Shown here: positions 36,835-48,225 of the stretch, piece after piece
Layout of the letters: every line of letters begins with the position of its first letter
How positions within the stretch are numbered: position 1 is the stretch's first letter
Assembly: GCF_000203935.1 (NCBI RefSeq)
Contig: NC_008577.1
Location: 2,170,001 to 2,234,000, forward strand
Direction of reading: 5' to 3'
DNA from: Shewanella sp. ANA-3
GTDB taxonomy: Bacteria > Pseudomonadota > Gammaproteobacteria > Enterobacterales > Shewanellaceae
DNA: 64,000 nt
The notes under the pieces: model-generated
Told to the model about the DNA's origin: nothing
The model's database searches: none
Seen by the model: only the letters and a program-made list of their open reading frames with translations
Program-made: the position numbers and the translations under genes

Positions 36835-36861
36835 ATATCGGTCGGTTTGCCATAGACTTTA
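36835..36861 (-). promoter_or_regulatory. sigma-28 (FliA) promoter of the chemoreceptor gene
   Basis: On the minus strand TAAAGTCT, an 11-bp spacer and ACCGATAT match the FliA consensus TAAAGTTT-N11-GCCGATAA at 12 of 16 positions with exact spacing. It ends about 34 bp before the start codon, placing this receptor in the flagellar/chemotaxis regulon. Confidence 0.8.
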
Positions 36862-38254
<1,393 letters not shown>

Positions 38255-38268
38255 CGGAGCTGTATAGC

Positions 38269-40656
38269 ATGAAATTTAGCGAATCTTGGCTTCGTGAGTG
38301 GGTCAATCCTGCCGTTAGCCGTGAAGCATTATCCCACCAGATCACTATGGCTGGCCTCGAAGTCGATGGCGTTGATGCCGTGGCTGCCGAGTTCAGCGGC
38401 GTTGTGATTGGTGAAGTGGTCGAATGTGGCCAGCACCCAGATGCAGACAAACTGCGCGTGACTAAAGTCAGTGTCGGCAGTGGTGAACTTATCGATATCG
38501 TCTGTGGCGCACCAAACTGCCGCCAAGGCCTGCGCGTTGCCGTTGCCATGGTTGGCGCTGTATTGCCAGGCGATTTTAAAATTAAAAAGGCTAAGCTGCG
38601 TGGTATGCCTTCAGAAGGTATGCTGTGTTCATACAGCGAGCTGGGTATCGACATCGACAGCGATGGCATTATCGAACTGCCATTAGATGCGCCATTAGGC
38701 ACGGATTTACGTGAGTATCTCCAGCTTGATGACGCTGTGATTGAAGTGGATTTAACCGCTAACCGTGCCGACTGTTTAGGCATGGTGGGTCTGGCCCGTG
38801 AAGTAGGCGTGTTAAACCGTGCTGCTGTGACTGAGCCACAATGGCAAGCCGTTACGCCAACGATTGATGCCAAAGTGGCTATCAATGTGAAGGAAAGCGC
38901 AGCGTGCCCACGCTACTTAGGTCGTGTGGTGAAGAATGTAAACGTGAAAGCTGCTACGCCATTATGGATGCAGGAAAAACTGCGCCGCAGCGGTATCCGT
39001 TCTATCGATCCTATCGTCGATATCACTAACTTCGTGTTAGTTGAATTCGGCCAACCTATGCACGCCTTCGACCTTGCCAAGCTGACTGGCGACATCCAAG
39101 TGCGTTTGGGGAATGGCGAAGAGAAAATCACTCTGCTCGATGGCAGCGAAGTGACCATTCCAAGCGATACCTTAGTGATTGCCGACAATGTTTGCCCATT
39201 AGCGCTTGCTGGCGTATTTGGCGGCGAATACTCGGGTGTGAGTGACACCACGCAAGACATTCTGCTGGAATGTGCCTTCTTCGCACCGTTAGCTATTATG
39301 GGTAAATCACGCCGTTTAGGTCTGCATACCGATTCATCACACCGTTTTGAACGTGGTGTTGACCCTGAGATGCAGCACAAGGTTATGGACCGTGCGACTC
39401 GCTTAGTGCTTGATATTTGCGGTGGTGAAGCGGGTCCTGTGGTTGAAGCGAAATCTGACGCTGACTTACCAAAGCCTGCGCAAATCCTATTGCGTCGCAG
39501 CAAGTTAGATAAAATTTTGGGTCACCATGTTCCCGATAGCGACGTGGTTGAAATCCTTGAACGTTTAGGTTTTGGAGTAGTTGCAGGCGAGGGTAGCTGG
39601 CAGGTCACAACCGCCACTTACCGCTTCGATATGGCGATTGAAGAAGACTTAATCGAAGAAGTGGCCCGTATCTACGGTTACAACAACATTCCAAACGTTG
39701 CGCCTGTGGCGTCACTGCGGATGTCAGACCATAAAGAAACCGATTTAAGCCTCAAGCGCGTACGTTCGCTGTTAGTGGCCCGTGGTTTCCAAGAAGCCGT
39801 GACTTACAGTTTCGTCGATCCTAAGCTGCAAAATCTGGTTCACCCAGGCGAGCAAGCCATGGTGTTGCCGAACCCAATTTCTAGCGAAATGTCGGCCATG
39901 CGTTTGTCGATGTTCACAGGATTATTGACTGCGGTTGGCTACAACCAAAGTCGTCAACAGGGTCGTGTGAGACTTTTTGAAACTGGCCTGCGCTTTGTTC
40001 CTGATATTAATGCAGAATCAGGTGTAAGACAGCAAGCTATGCTCGGTTGCATCATAACTGGCCTCCAAAATGACGAACATTGGGCTATGGAATCGAAAAC
40101 TGTTGATTTTTTCGACCTTAAAGGCGATTTAGAAGCAATTATCGGCTTGACAGTTTCCGCATCAGAATTTAGCTTTAGAGTAGCGACGCATTCTGCTCTT
40201 CATCCAGGGCAATGTGCTGAAATATTGAGAAATGATCGAGTGATCGGTCATATAGGTGCTATCCATCCTAGTTTGGAGAAGCCTTTTGGACTCAATGGTA
40301 AAACCATCGTTTTTGAGTTGGAATTGGATGCTTTATTGCATACCAGTTTACCGCTAGCCCAAGCTGTATCTAAGTTCCCGGCTAATCGTCGTGACATCGC
40401 AGTAGTCGTAGATGAAAGTGTATCTGCAGGCGATGTAATGAAATTGATAAGAAAAGTTGGCGAAAATCAGTTGGTTGGCATAAACTTGTTCGATGTATAC
40501 TTAGGTAAAGGTGTTGAGCCCGGCAAGAAGAGCTTGGCGATAGCACTTACATTACAAGACACTACTCGTACACTTGAGGAAAAAGAGATCGCTGAGACAG
40601 TAGAATCAGTTGTTTCTGCCCTGAAGACCGAGTTCAACGCATCGTTGAGGGATTAA
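38269..40656 (+). CDS. pheT: phenylalanyl-tRNA synthetase beta subunit
   Basis: 795 residues, the standard length. The N-terminal tRNA-binding OB fold (about 40-150, [17 protein letters not shown]) is followed by the B3/B4 editing domain, the B5 domain, the catalytic-like core and the C-terminal anticodon-binding domain ([18 protein letters not shown]). GGAG precedes the ATG. The reading frame is intact, but codon use changes abruptly near 39970. Before it no AGA, AGG or ATA codon was seen in about 565 codons; after it five AGA, one AGG and about five ATA appear in about 230 codons. This suggests that the 3' part came in by recombination. Confidence 0.98.
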   Translation: MKFSESWLREWVNPAVSREALSHQITMAGLEVDGVDAVAAEFSGVVIGEVVECGQHPDADKLRVTKVSVGSGELIDIVCGAPNCRQGLRVAVAMVGAVLPGDFKIKKAKLRGMPSEGMLCSYSELGIDIDSDGIIELPLDAPLGTDLREYLQLDDAVIEVDLTANRADCLGMVGLAREVGVLNRAAVTEPQWQAVTPTIDAKVAINVKESAACPRYLGRVVKNVNVKAATPLWMQEKLRRSGIRSIDPIVDITNFVLVEFGQPMHAFDLAKLTGDIQVRLGNGEEKITLLDGSEVTIPSDTLVIADNVCPLALAGVFGGEYSGVSDTTQDILLECAFFAPLAIMGKSRRLGLHTDSSHRFERGVDPEMQHKVMDRATRLVLDICGGEAGPVVEAKSDADLPKPAQILLRRSKLDKILGHHVPDSDVVEILERLGFGVVAGEGSWQVTTATYRFDMAIEEDLIEEVARIYGYNNIPNVAPVASLRMSDHKETDLSLKRVRSLLVARGFQEAVTYSFVDPKLQNLVHPGEQAMVLPNPISSEMSAMRLSMFTGLLTAVGYNQSRQQGRVRLFETGLRFVPDINAESGVRQQAMLGCIITGLQNDEHWAMESKTVDFFDLKGDLEAIIGLTVSASEFSFRVATHSALHPGQCAEILRNDRVIGHIGAIHPSLEKPFGLNGKTIVFELELDALLHTSLPLAQAVSKFPANRRDIAVVVDESVSAGDVMKLIRKVGENQLVGINLFDVYLGKGVEPGKKSLAIALTLQDTTRTLEEKEIAETVESVVSALKTEFNASLRD

Positions 40657-40659
40657 AGT

Positions 40660-40956
40660 ATGGCACTTACCAAAGCCGAAATGGCAGAACATCTTTTTGA
40701 AACACTAGGCATTAACAAGCGTGTAGCTAAAGAGATGGTTGAGTCGTTCTTTGAAGAAATTCGAGGCGCACTTGAAAGTGGTGAGCAGGTCAAGTTATCT
40801 GGCTTTGGCAACTTTGACCTTAGGGATAAGAATCAAAGACCGGGAAGGAACCCAAAAACAGGCGAGGATATCCCGATTTCCGCTCGCCGTGTCGTGACCT
40901 TCCGTCCCGGCCAGAAACTGAAAACTCGCGTAGAAGCAGCTAACGCGGGCAAGTAA
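40660..40956 (+). CDS. ihfA: integration host factor subunit alpha
   Basis: 98-residue DNA-bending protein of the HU/IHF family. [14 protein letters not shown] is the dimer core; [23 protein letters not shown] is the arm, with the intercalating Pro in GRNPKTGE. It pairs with IhfB. It follows pheT after 3 bp, as in other gammaproteobacteria. Codon use in its first two thirds (AGG, AGA, AGG, CGA) matches the atypical 3' part of pheT. Confidence 0.98.
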   Translation: MALTKAEMAEHLFETLGINKRVAKEMVESFFEEIRGALESGEQVKLSGFGNFDLRDKNQRPGRNPKTGEDIPISARRVVTFRPGQKLKTRVEAANAGK

Positions 40957-40970
40957 TTTCTTAAAGTTTG

Positions 40971-41006
40971 ATAGGAAAGCCACTCCATCGCGAGTGGCTT
41001 TCCTAT
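40971..41006 (+). terminator. rho-independent terminator after ihfA
   Basis: ATAGGAAAGCCACTC and GAGTGGCTTTCCTAT form a perfect 15-bp stem with a 6-nt loop, followed by TTTC. Confidence 0.88.
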
Positions 41007-41052
41007 TTTCTTCCTATGCGAATTCAGTCTTTAACTGTCTGAGGTGATTCCT

Positions 41053-41991
41053 TTGTCAAGACAGCCCAAACATTTTGACCGACGTTTTCAACTGGCCTTA
41101 TTGCACCCTAAATATTGGGTCACTTGGTTGGCGATCGGCCTATTAGTGATTTTTGGGATCATGCCCGCGTGGCTGCGTGATCCTATCGCCAGAACCTTGG
41201 CCAAACTGGTGGCGCCTATTGCGAAAAAACCGATAGGCATTGCCAGAGCGAACTTAAAGGCGTGTTTCCCTGAAAAATCCGCCGCCGAAATTGAAACTTT
41301 AATCGATGAGAACGTGCAGAACTTCGTATTAGTGCTGTTATCTCAAGGTGAGCTGTTAGTACGCTCCAAGGCGCATTTACGCCGCCGTGTGAATCTCATG
41401 GGCTTTGAGCACGTACAAGCGGCGCAGGCGGAAGGGCAGCCTGTAATATTTATCATGCCCCATGTGTGGCCCATCGATTATGCGGGACTGAGGTTAAACC
41501 TCGACTTGCCCATGGTGACCATGGCTAAGGCCCACAAAAACGCTCTATTTAACTGGTTTAATAATCGGGTACGTAGCAGTGGCGGTGGCCATGTTTATAT
41601 GCGAGAGGCGGGGATCCGCGCCTTGTTGGCCGAATTGAAGCAGAACAATAGCTTTTTCTATTTGCCCGATGAGGATTTAGGCCCAGATCAAAGCGTGTTT
41701 ACCCCGTTTTTAGGCACAGTTAAAGCAACATTACCCGTGGTTGGCCGCTTAGCTCAGGCGGGAAATGCCCAAGTGCTGCCGGTGAAAATTGGTTATAACC
41801 AAGCTTCACGCCAGTTTGATTTAACCGTAATGCCCGCGATTGCCGCCGAAGACATGGTCGGTAAAGAAAACGAAGCGTTGGCACTGAATAAAGCGGTTGA
41901 GCAAGTGATCCTCGCTTACCCTGAGCAGTATATGTGGTTCTTAAGATTGCTTAAGACCCGCCCTGAAGGGCAAGCCTCGATTTATCAATAG
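41053..41991 (+). CDS. lpxM: lipid A acyltransferase, LpxM/MsbB type
   Basis: 312 residues of the lauroyl/myristoyl acyltransferase family, adding a secondary acyl chain to lipid A at the inner membrane. One N-terminal membrane segment (WVTWLAIGLLVIFGIMPAWL) is followed by the catalytic H-X4-D motif in MPHVWPIDYAG. YLPDEDLGPDQSVFTPFLG is typical of LpxM rather than LpxL. The start is taken as TTG at 41053 because a strong GAGGTGA (41041-41047) sits six bases upstream; a GTG at 41044 lies inside that site. It follows the ihfA terminator, so it should have its own promoter or depend on read-through. Confidence 0.92.
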   Translation: MSRQPKHFDRRFQLALLHPKYWVTWLAIGLLVIFGIMPAWLRDPIARTLAKLVAPIAKKPIGIARANLKACFPEKSAAEIETLIDENVQNFVLVLLSQGELLVRSKAHLRRRVNLMGFEHVQAAQAEGQPVIFIMPHVWPIDYAGLRLNLDLPMVTMAKAHKNALFNWFNNRVRSSGGGHVYMREAGIRALLAELKQNNSFFYLPDEDLGPDQSVFTPFLGTVKATLPVVGRLAQAGNAQVLPVKIGYNQASRQFDLTVMPAIAAEDMVGKENEALALNKAVEQVILAYPEQYMWFLRLLKTRPEGQASIYQ

Positions 41992-42042
41992 TTATTTATC
42001 TATAGCGACTTATCGATAGTGAAAGTGGCTGCTAGCAGACCA

Positions 42043-42082
42043 ATAAAATGGGCTTTAAGTGGATACTTAAAGCCCATTTTAT
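42043..42082. terminator. bidirectional terminator between lpxM and hypA
   Basis: ATAAAATGGGCTTTAAGT and ACTTAAAGCCCATTTTAT form a perfect 18-bp stem with a 4-nt loop, A/T-rich on both ends, between convergent genes. Confidence 0.9.
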
Positions 42083-42120
42083 ATCAAGTGTGAATGCTTA
42101 AGTCAGAGGCTTACAGCCAC

Positions 42121-42477
42121 TTAGCGCTCGTCTTCTTGCTCCATTTCAAGCTGCATCAGTAGCATATCTTCGCCATCTAATACCCGCGTGTGGTAGCTGT
42201 GACACGCAGGGCAGACGATAGAGCGCTCAGCAAGCTCAGACTCTTGGTGGCAATCCAAACAGGCAATCACTAAGGGTTGCAGCGTCATTCGCAGTTCAGC
42301 ATCACGGCAGAGCCCATCGAGTTTAAAGGTTTCAAAGGCGGTCTCGAGCAAGGTGGGTTCGACCCCGCTCATCACGCCGAGTTTGATATCGACGCGGGTG
42401 ATTTTATTGGCTCGATTAGCCCTAGCGTGTTGCTCGCATTGCTCAATCAAGGCGCTGACGATGGAATATTCGTGCAT
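42121..42477 (-). CDS. hypA: hydrogenase nickel insertion protein HypA
   Basis: 118 residues. Starts MHEYSIV with the nickel-binding His2; the zinc ribbon is CLDC...CPAC near residues 72-94. It delivers Ni to the large subunit together with HypB. The ATG at 42477 shares one base with the hypE stop (TAATG), so translation is coupled. Last gene of hypBCDEA. Confidence 0.95.
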   Translation of the reverse strand: MHEYSIVSALIEQCEQHARANRANKITRVDIKLGVMSGVEPTLLETAFETFKLDGLCRDAELRMTLQPLVIACLDCHQESELAERSIVCPACHSYHTRVLDGEDMLLMQLEMEQEDER

Positions 42478-43496
42478 TAACAAATCCTTGGCAGCAGTTC
42501 ACCCTGGGGCAAGTCTAAGTAACGTTTGGTATTCCATGGCGTTCTTAAGATCACTTTTCCTTGAAGTTCGTCGCTCACCGTGCCGATGATGGCTGCCTGC
42601 TCGCAATGACCAAAGCGCTGCATGATTTCCAAGGCGCCAAGGGCGATATCGTTAGGGACCGCCAAGATAAAGGTGCCTTCATTGGCTAAATCCATGGCCT
42701 CAAAGCCATAGAGCTCGCACAAGCCTTTGACTTCATCGCAAACCGGAATACTGGCTTCGTTGACGGTAATCCCGACATTGGCGGCCGCCGCCCACTCGTT
42801 TAATACGGCAGACAGCCCACCACGAGTTGCATCACGCATCGCATGAATGGGAATATTCGCCGCAATAAGCTGCTCAACCACGGGCCAAAGGGTGGCACAA
42901 TCGCTTTGTAAAGCCGATTCGAGGGTTAGGCCTTCGCGCGCCATCAGAATCGCGGCGCCATGGCAGCCCACATCGCGGGAAACAATGATTGCATCCCCCG
43001 GCGCGACATTCGCCGCCGAGATATTCGGACGTAAAATCCGTCCAACGCCGGAGGTATTGATAAACAAGCCATCGGCGCAGCCCTTAGGTACGACCTTGGT
43101 ATCGCCACAAACGATTCTGGCGCCGCTCTGTTTAAGCTCCTTCGCCATGCTGCGCACAATAGTGGTTAACTGATTGAGCGAAAAGCCTTCTTCGATGATC
43201 ACACTGCAACTTAAATACTGTGGCTCGGCGCCCATCATGGCAAGATCATTCACAGTACCGGCGATCGCTAACTTGCCAATATCTCCGCCAGCAAAAAACA
43301 GCGGTGATACGGTAAAGGAATCAGTGGTAAAGGCGGTGGCGCCTTGCAGATCGAGCTTGGCTGCGTCTTCTTCGCTGCGCAGGATGGGGTTATCGAACTC
43401 GGTAAAAAACAGTTCACGAATAAGTTTGTTCATCTCTTTGCCGCCACCACCGTGGCTGAGTTGAATCGCTTTATCTTTGGGTTGGAAATCAGCCAT
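42477..43496 (-). CDS. hypE: carbamoyl dehydratase HypE
   Basis: 339-residue protein of the PurM/ThiL fold that dehydrates the carbamoyl group on its C-terminal Cys to a cyanide for the NiFe site. The required C-terminal motif PRIC is intact. The ATP-binding region starts [14 protein letters not shown]. It overlaps hypD by 8 bp. Confidence 0.97.
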   Translation of the reverse strand: MADFQPKDKAIQLSHGGGGKEMNKLIRELFFTEFDNPILRSEEDAAKLDLQGATAFTTDSFTVSPLFFAGGDIGKLAIAGTVNDLAMMGAEPQYLSCSVIIEEGFSLNQLTTIVRSMAKELKQSGARIVCGDTKVVPKGCADGLFINTSGVGRILRPNISAANVAPGDAIIVSRDVGCHGAAILMAREGLTLESALQSDCATLWPVVEQLIAANIPIHAMRDATRGGLSAVLNEWAAAANVGITVNEASIPVCDEVKGLCELYGFEAMDLANEGTFILAVPNDIALGALEIMQRFGHCEQAAIIGTVSDELQGKVILRTPWNTKRYLDLPQGELLPRIC

Positions 43497-44628
43497 GGTG
43501 TGGCTCCTTGCTATCTATGCCTTGATAGCGGTAATACGCATTACACGCGCCTTCGGAGCTAACCATACAGCTACCGAGAGGGGTTTCGGGATTGCAGCCG
43601 CGGCCAAAGACTTTACAGTCCTTAGGTTTGGCGAGCCCGCGAAGAATATCGCCGCATTGGCAAGCCTTATGATCGTCAATCTCTTTGACGGGTAATCTGT
43701 CCTTAAAGTATTTCTCAGCGTCCCTGTGGGCGTATTCGGGTCTTAACTCAAGCGCCGAGTTGGGAATAGGTCCAAGCCCGCGCCAACGAAATTGCGGCCG
43801 AGTCTGGAAAAATTGATTAACCTTGGCCTGAGCGGCAAGATTACCTTCCTCGGACACGGCGCGGCTGTATTGGATATCTAATAGCGCCGTTCCCGCCACC
43901 TTTTGCCGCACGATGCGCAGGATGGACTCCATCACATCAACGGGTTCGAACCCCGAAACCACCACAGGCGTACCGTATTGCTTGACCGCGGGGCGATAGA
44001 TTTTGGCACCACTGATCACGCTGACGTGCGCAGGGCCAATGAAGGCGTTTACCCTGGCTTTAGGGTCTTGCATCACAGCATCAATTGCGGGTGGTACTAA
44101 GACGTGGTTGATATGAAACAACAAATTCGCCAGTTTTTCCTGCTCGGCCAACTGTAGCAGCACGGCGGTCATAGGGGTCGAGGTTTCAAAGCCAATGGCG
44201 AAAAACACCACGATTTTATCGGGATTATCGCGGGCGATTTTTAGCGTATCTAAAGGGTCATAGATAGGGCGAATATCACAGCCCTTGGCCCTGAAACTGG
44301 CAAGTGAGCCCTGGGATCCTGGCACGCGGATCATATCCCCTAGGGTTACTAAAATCACATTCTCTTGCTGGGCGAGCACTGCGGCTTGGTCAATTCGCTC
44401 CTTGGGCATCACGCACACTGGGCAGCCGGGACCGTGGATAAATTCAATATTTTCCGGCAGTAAATCCAGTAAGCCATATTTCATGATGGTGTGGGTATGG
44501 CCGCCACAGACCTCCATGATATTGATCGGCTCTTTAAGTGTGCGGGCGCATTTAGCGATATCCTCCGCAAACGAGGCTATGGTATCGGGGTCGCGAAAGC
44601 CTTGATAAAGTAGTTTTAGGTCAAGCAT
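43489..44628 (-). CDS. hypD: Fe(CN)2CO assembly protein HypD
   Basis: 379 residues. Conserved cysteines are in EVCGGHTH and HGPGCPVCVMP; the C-terminal [4Fe-4S] ligands are in CQCGDILRG, CKVFGRGCNPETPLGSCMVSSEGAC. It assembles the Fe(CN)2CO unit with HypC. AAGGA precedes the ATG at 44628; a 58-bp gap follows hypC. Confidence 0.97.
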   Translation of the reverse strand: MLDLKLLYQGFRDPDTIASFAEDIAKCARTLKEPINIMEVCGGHTHTIMKYGLLDLLPENIEFIHGPGCPVCVMPKERIDQAAVLAQQENVILVTLGDMIRVPGSQGSLASFRAKGCDIRPIYDPLDTLKIARDNPDKIVVFFAIGFETSTPMTAVLLQLAEQEKLANLLFHINHVLVPPAIDAVMQDPKARVNAFIGPAHVSVISGAKIYRPAVKQYGTPVVVSGFEPVDVMESILRIVRQKVAGTALLDIQYSRAVSEEGNLAAQAKVNQFFQTRPQFRWRGLGPIPNSALELRPEYAHRDAEKYFKDRLPVKEIDDHKACQCGDILRGLAKPKDCKVFGRGCNPETPLGSCMVSSEGACNAYYRYQGIDSKEPHHG

Positions 44629-44686
44629 CTTCAGTCCTTGCGCAGTTTTGGCTGTTATTTGTTATCACTTTTACTGCGGTGATTAC

Positions 44687-44932
44687 TCAATGCGTGGTCT
44701 CATTTTCAAGTTTTGAGACTATCTCTTTATATAATTCAAGACTTTGTAGTGCATCATTGCGATCAATTTTATTCATCACAAAACCGATATGGATAAGCAC
44801 ATAGTCACCAATGGCTAAAGGCTCAGTCATCAAATGGCTGCTCACATCGCGCCTGACGCCTAAGGTATCGACGGTGACCGATTGACGCTCGTTATCCACG
44901 GCCACAACTTGGGAAGGAATAGACAGGCACAT
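44687..44932 (-). CDS. hypC: hydrogenase maturation chaperone HypC
   Basis: 81 residues starting MCLSIPSQVV, with the essential Cys2 that carries the iron ligand complex between HypD and the large subunit. Its ATG overlaps the hypB stop (TAATG). Only one HypC-type gene is seen in the window. Confidence 0.96.
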   Translation of the reverse strand: MCLSIPSQVVAVDNERQSVTVDTLGVRRDVSSHLMTEPLAIGDYVLIHIGFVMNKIDRNDALQSLELYKEIVSKLENETTH

Positions 44933-45693
44933 TATTGTGGCTCTCCCGCAGCGTGGTGAAGGTTATCGTTCAGCCATGCAACGACGGCACGCATGGCATC
45001 GCCATCCTTAATGGAGACTTCCAGAATTTGTGTGTTGGGGTTGAGCTTTTTAAGTTGAGCTTTCGCCTCGTCAACACTGAAATCGAAGTAGGGCAAGAGG
45101 TCACATTTGGTGATGAGCACCAGATCGGCACGGCGGAACATCACTGGATATTTCTCAATCTTATCATCGCCTTCGGGAACCGAGAGCAGCACGATATTTT
45201 TATGGGTGCCGACATCATAACTGGCGGGGCAGACGAGGTTTCCCACGTTTTCGACAAAGCAAATATCTAAGCCTTCGAGTGGCAAGTGATGCAAAGCGCC
45301 ATGCACCATGAATGCGTCGAGGTGGCAGGCACTGCCCGTTTGAATTTGATGGGCCTGAATGCCTTTGGCGATTAAGCGGTCGGCATCGCGGGAGGTCTCT
45401 AAATCCCCTTCAATTACGGCGTAGTTGAGGGTGGTGTACTCTTTTAAGTGTTCGAGCAAGGTGGTTTTGCCACTGCCTGGGCTACTCATTAAATTGAAGG
45501 CAGTGATATTGTGCGCCTCAAAATGCGCACGGTTATGGGCCGCTTCGACATCGTTTTTATCGAGAATTTTGTGGATCACCGACAAGGTTTTTTTATCGTT
45601 AAGCTGAGGATTGGTGTGCAATTCCTGATGGTGATGCAGATGGCCGTGTTCATGTGAATGGCGGGGTAAGGAGCAGCCGCAGTCTTTACACAT
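44932..45693 (-). CDS. hypB: hydrogenase nickel incorporation GTPase HypB
   Basis: 253 residues. The N-terminal MCKDCGC is the high-affinity Ni site. A His-rich run (HSHEHGHLHHHQELH) follows and could store nickel. The P-loop is SSPGSGKTTLLE; the G-domain metal site region is ETSRDADR...TGSACHLD and GNLVCPA. AAGGAG precedes the ATG. It is the first gene of hypBCDEA and needs its own promoter here, because a terminator for the upstream molybdoenzyme gene lies at 45856-45880. Confidence 0.97.
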   Translation of the reverse strand: MCKDCGCSLPRHSHEHGHLHHHQELHTNPQLNDKKTLSVIHKILDKNDVEAAHNRAHFEAHNITAFNLMSSPGSGKTTLLEHLKEYTTLNYAVIEGDLETSRDADRLIAKGIQAHQIQTGSACHLDAFMVHGALHHLPLEGLDICFVENVGNLVCPASYDVGTHKNIVLLSVPEGDDKIEKYPVMFRRADLVLITKCDLLPYFDFSVDEAKAQLKKLNPNTQILEVSIKDGDAMRAVVAWLNDNLHHAAGEPQ

Positions 45694-45855
45694 CTTATAT
45701 TTCTCCTTGTCCTAGGCCGAGCGCCTCTTTGGGCGCATTTGCCTGACAATATGCTGATGCTATCGAATAGGGTTAATTTGATTACGCTAATGTTAAGTGT
45801 GATACAAATCGGCTGCGGATTCTTTGATGTTCGTCAGGTTTATTTGGATAAACAA

Positions 45856-45880
45856 AGGCCAAAGAACATTTCTTTGGCCT
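45856..45880 (-). terminator. terminator after the YdeP-like gene
   Basis: AGGCCAAAGAA and TTCTTTGGCCT form a perfect 11-bp stem with a 3-nt loop; on the minus strand TTTGTTTAT follows. It separates the molybdoenzyme gene from hypB. Confidence 0.82.
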
Positions 45881-45903
45881 GTGGGATGAAGCACTTGAGT
45901 CAC

Positions 45904-48225
45904 TTACAGTTGGGTGATGCTGATTTTATTGCTGCTCGCGGGGGTTAAGATAACGGGAACCGATTTTGAGGTCGGGGTATAGGAGCCCACGCCCACACTG
46001 TCGATGGCGACTAAGGGATTGGTCTCGGGGTAATAGGCGGCGATATTGCCCTTAGGGATCTCGTAATAAATCACCATAAAGTCATACACCTTGCGCAATT
46101 TGCCATCGTTAGTGAGCGATTGGATATCGACTAACTGGCCGTCGCTAAAGCCCTGCGCCTTGGCATCATCACTGTTCATGAAGAGCACATTACGCTTGCC
46201 CTTAATGCCGCGGTATCTGTCATCCATGCCATAGATGGTGGTGTTGTATTGATCGTGTGATCGCAGACTCTGTAGCAGCAACACTGGCAGCGTACTGGTC
46301 AGGGCCTGACTCGAACAGTCGGCGAGGATGGAGTAGGGTAAAGCGCAGGCGCTAAATTCAGCTTTGTGGCTTTGGGTATGCCAGTCGAGCTGCGCTGCAT
46401 TATTGGTTAAATGGAATCCCGCAGGGACGTTAATTTTTTGATTGTAATCTTCAAAACCTGCAATGGTTTGCTCAATCAAATCGCGGATCAGGCTGTAATC
46501 ATCCCTTAGGGCTAACCAGTCAATTGATTTGGTATTAGGTGTACTCATTGATGGTGGTTTCACCGCCAAGGTAGCGTGCGCCATGCGCGCCACAATATCG
46601 ATTTCCGACAGGCATAGTGGCGATACCGCATCGTTCATCCCAGTCGAGGCATGCACCATGCTGAAGGTATCCTCGACGGTGATTTTTTGAATGCCGTGTT
46701 TTTGCTTATCGAGTTCAGTGCGCCCAAGGCAAGGTAAAATCAGCGCATCTTTGCCGACCTGTAAATGACTGCGATTGAGCTTAGTGCTGATTTGCACATT
46801 TAACTGCGTTTTTCCCATGGCGTTATAGGTAAAGGCGCTGTCGGGCGCCGCGGCAGCTAGGTTGCCGCCGAGGCAAATTAGCACTTTGCTTTGCTCACTA
46901 TCTAAGGCCTTTAAGGCCTCTACCACGTTATGACCCGCGGCGCGGGGTAATTGGCAGCCCAAATACTGCTCTAAACGGTCAATAAACTCGGCTTTAGGTT
47001 TTTCGTTAATACCCATAGTGCGGTTACCCTGCACATTGCTGTGACCGCGCACCGGGCAAAGCCCTGCGCCAGCTTTGCCCATTTGGCCGCAGAGCAGATG
47101 CAAGTTAATGATTTCGCGAATGGTATCGACCGAATGTTTATGCTGAGTGATGCCCATGGCCCAGCAGCTGATCACCGTCTTACTTTGGCTAAATACTGTG
47201 GCGGCTTGAATAATATCGTCCTTGGCTAAGCCCGATTGGGCTTCAATCTGTTGCCAATCAGTGTGACGGACACTCTGCTCATAATCTGCGAAAAACGCAG
47301 TGTGGGCGGCGATAAACTCCCGGTCGATACACTTTGAGTTCGACTCAAGAATATGCTTTGCCATGCCGCGAATGGCTGCCATATCGCCGCCCAGCAGCGG
47401 CGTGAGGTATTGATGGCTAATGGTTGTGGCTGCGGGGGTTAATAACTCCGTTGGACTTTGCGGGCTGGCGAATCGCTCCAGCGCCACTTCCTTTAAGTTA
47501 TTGAAGGTGACAATTTTACAACCCAGTTTGGCCGCTTTACGTAGGGCATTCATCATCCGTGGATGGTTGGTGCCGGGGTTTTGCCCGAAGACAAAAATCG
47601 CCTCGGCCGCATCGAAATCACTTAAAACGACAGTGCCTTTACCGACACCAATGGCTTGGTTGAGTGCTACGCCGCTGGCCTCGTGGCACATATTCGAACA
47701 ATCGGGAAAGTTATTGGTGCCATATAGTCGGCCAAACAGTTGATAGAGGTAGGAGGCCTCGTTACTGGCGCGGCCCGAGGTGTAAAACTCGACTTGATTG
47801 GGGTCGCTAAGGCCATTAAGCGTATCAGCAATCAGCTGAAAGGCTCCATCCCAGCTGATGGGTTCATAGTGATCAGTCGCGGCGTTATAACGCATGGGTT
47901 CGGCCAAGCGACCCTGATATTCGAGCCAATAGTCGGTCTGTTTGGCTAACTGACGCACCGAATACTGGGCGAAAAAGTCGCGATCGACAATCTTGCCTGT
48001 CGATTCCCAGGCCACGGCTTTAGCGCCATTTTCGCAAAACTGAAAGGCGCCTGCCTTGTTATCGCCCCAGGCACAACCTGGGCAATCAAAGCCATCGGTT
48101 TGGTTCACCCTGAGCAGGTTTTTGATATTTTGCTGGGTCTTTTGGCTGCGCAGCACATGCTTTAAGGTCGATTGCAGTGAGGGGAAGCCGCCGGCTTTGG
48201 TCGGTTTTTCAATATGAACAGGCAT
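45904..48225 (-). CDS. FdhF/YdeP-family molybdopterin oxidoreductase
   Basis: 773 residues from MPVHIEKPTKAGG (GGAG upstream of the ATG at 48225; an earlier ATG at 48312 would lie deep inside fdhD). It has a short cysteine motif GFDCPGCAWGD instead of the full four-Cys [4Fe-4S] domain, then the molybdopterin domains (DPNQVEFYTSGRASNEASY, VFGQNPGTNHPRMM, LCPVRGHSNVQGNRT). In E. coli YdeP is linked to acid resistance; the reaction is unknown. It overlaps fdhD by 17 bp, consistent with a need for FdhD-dependent Mo cofactor sulfuration. Confidence 0.88.
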   Translation of the reverse strand: MPVHIEKPTKAGGFPSLQSTLKHVLRSQKTQQNIKNLLRVNQTDGFDCPGCAWGDNKAGAFQFCENGAKAVAWESTGKIVDRDFFAQYSVRQLAKQTDYWLEYQGRLAEPMRYNAATDHYEPISWDGAFQLIADTLNGLSDPNQVEFYTSGRASNEASYLYQLFGRLYGTNNFPDCSNMCHEASGVALNQAIGVGKGTVVLSDFDAAEAIFVFGQNPGTNHPRMMNALRKAAKLGCKIVTFNNLKEVALERFASPQSPTELLTPAATTISHQYLTPLLGGDMAAIRGMAKHILESNSKCIDREFIAAHTAFFADYEQSVRHTDWQQIEAQSGLAKDDIIQAATVFSQSKTVISCWAMGITQHKHSVDTIREIINLHLLCGQMGKAGAGLCPVRGHSNVQGNRTMGINEKPKAEFIDRLEQYLGCQLPRAAGHNVVEALKALDSEQSKVLICLGGNLAAAAPDSAFTYNAMGKTQLNVQISTKLNRSHLQVGKDALILPCLGRTELDKQKHGIQKITVEDTFSMVHASTGMNDAVSPLCLSEIDIVARMAHATLAVKPPSMSTPNTKSIDWLALRDDYSLIRDLIEQTIAGFEDYNQKINVPAGFHLTNNAAQLDWHTQSHKAEFSACALPYSILADCSSQALTSTLPVLLLQSLRSHDQYNTTIYGMDDRYRGIKGKRNVLFMNSDDAKAQGFSDGQLVDIQSLTNDGKLRKVYDFMVIYYEIPKGNIAAYYPETNPLVAIDSVGVGSYTPTSKSVPVILTPASSNKISITQL

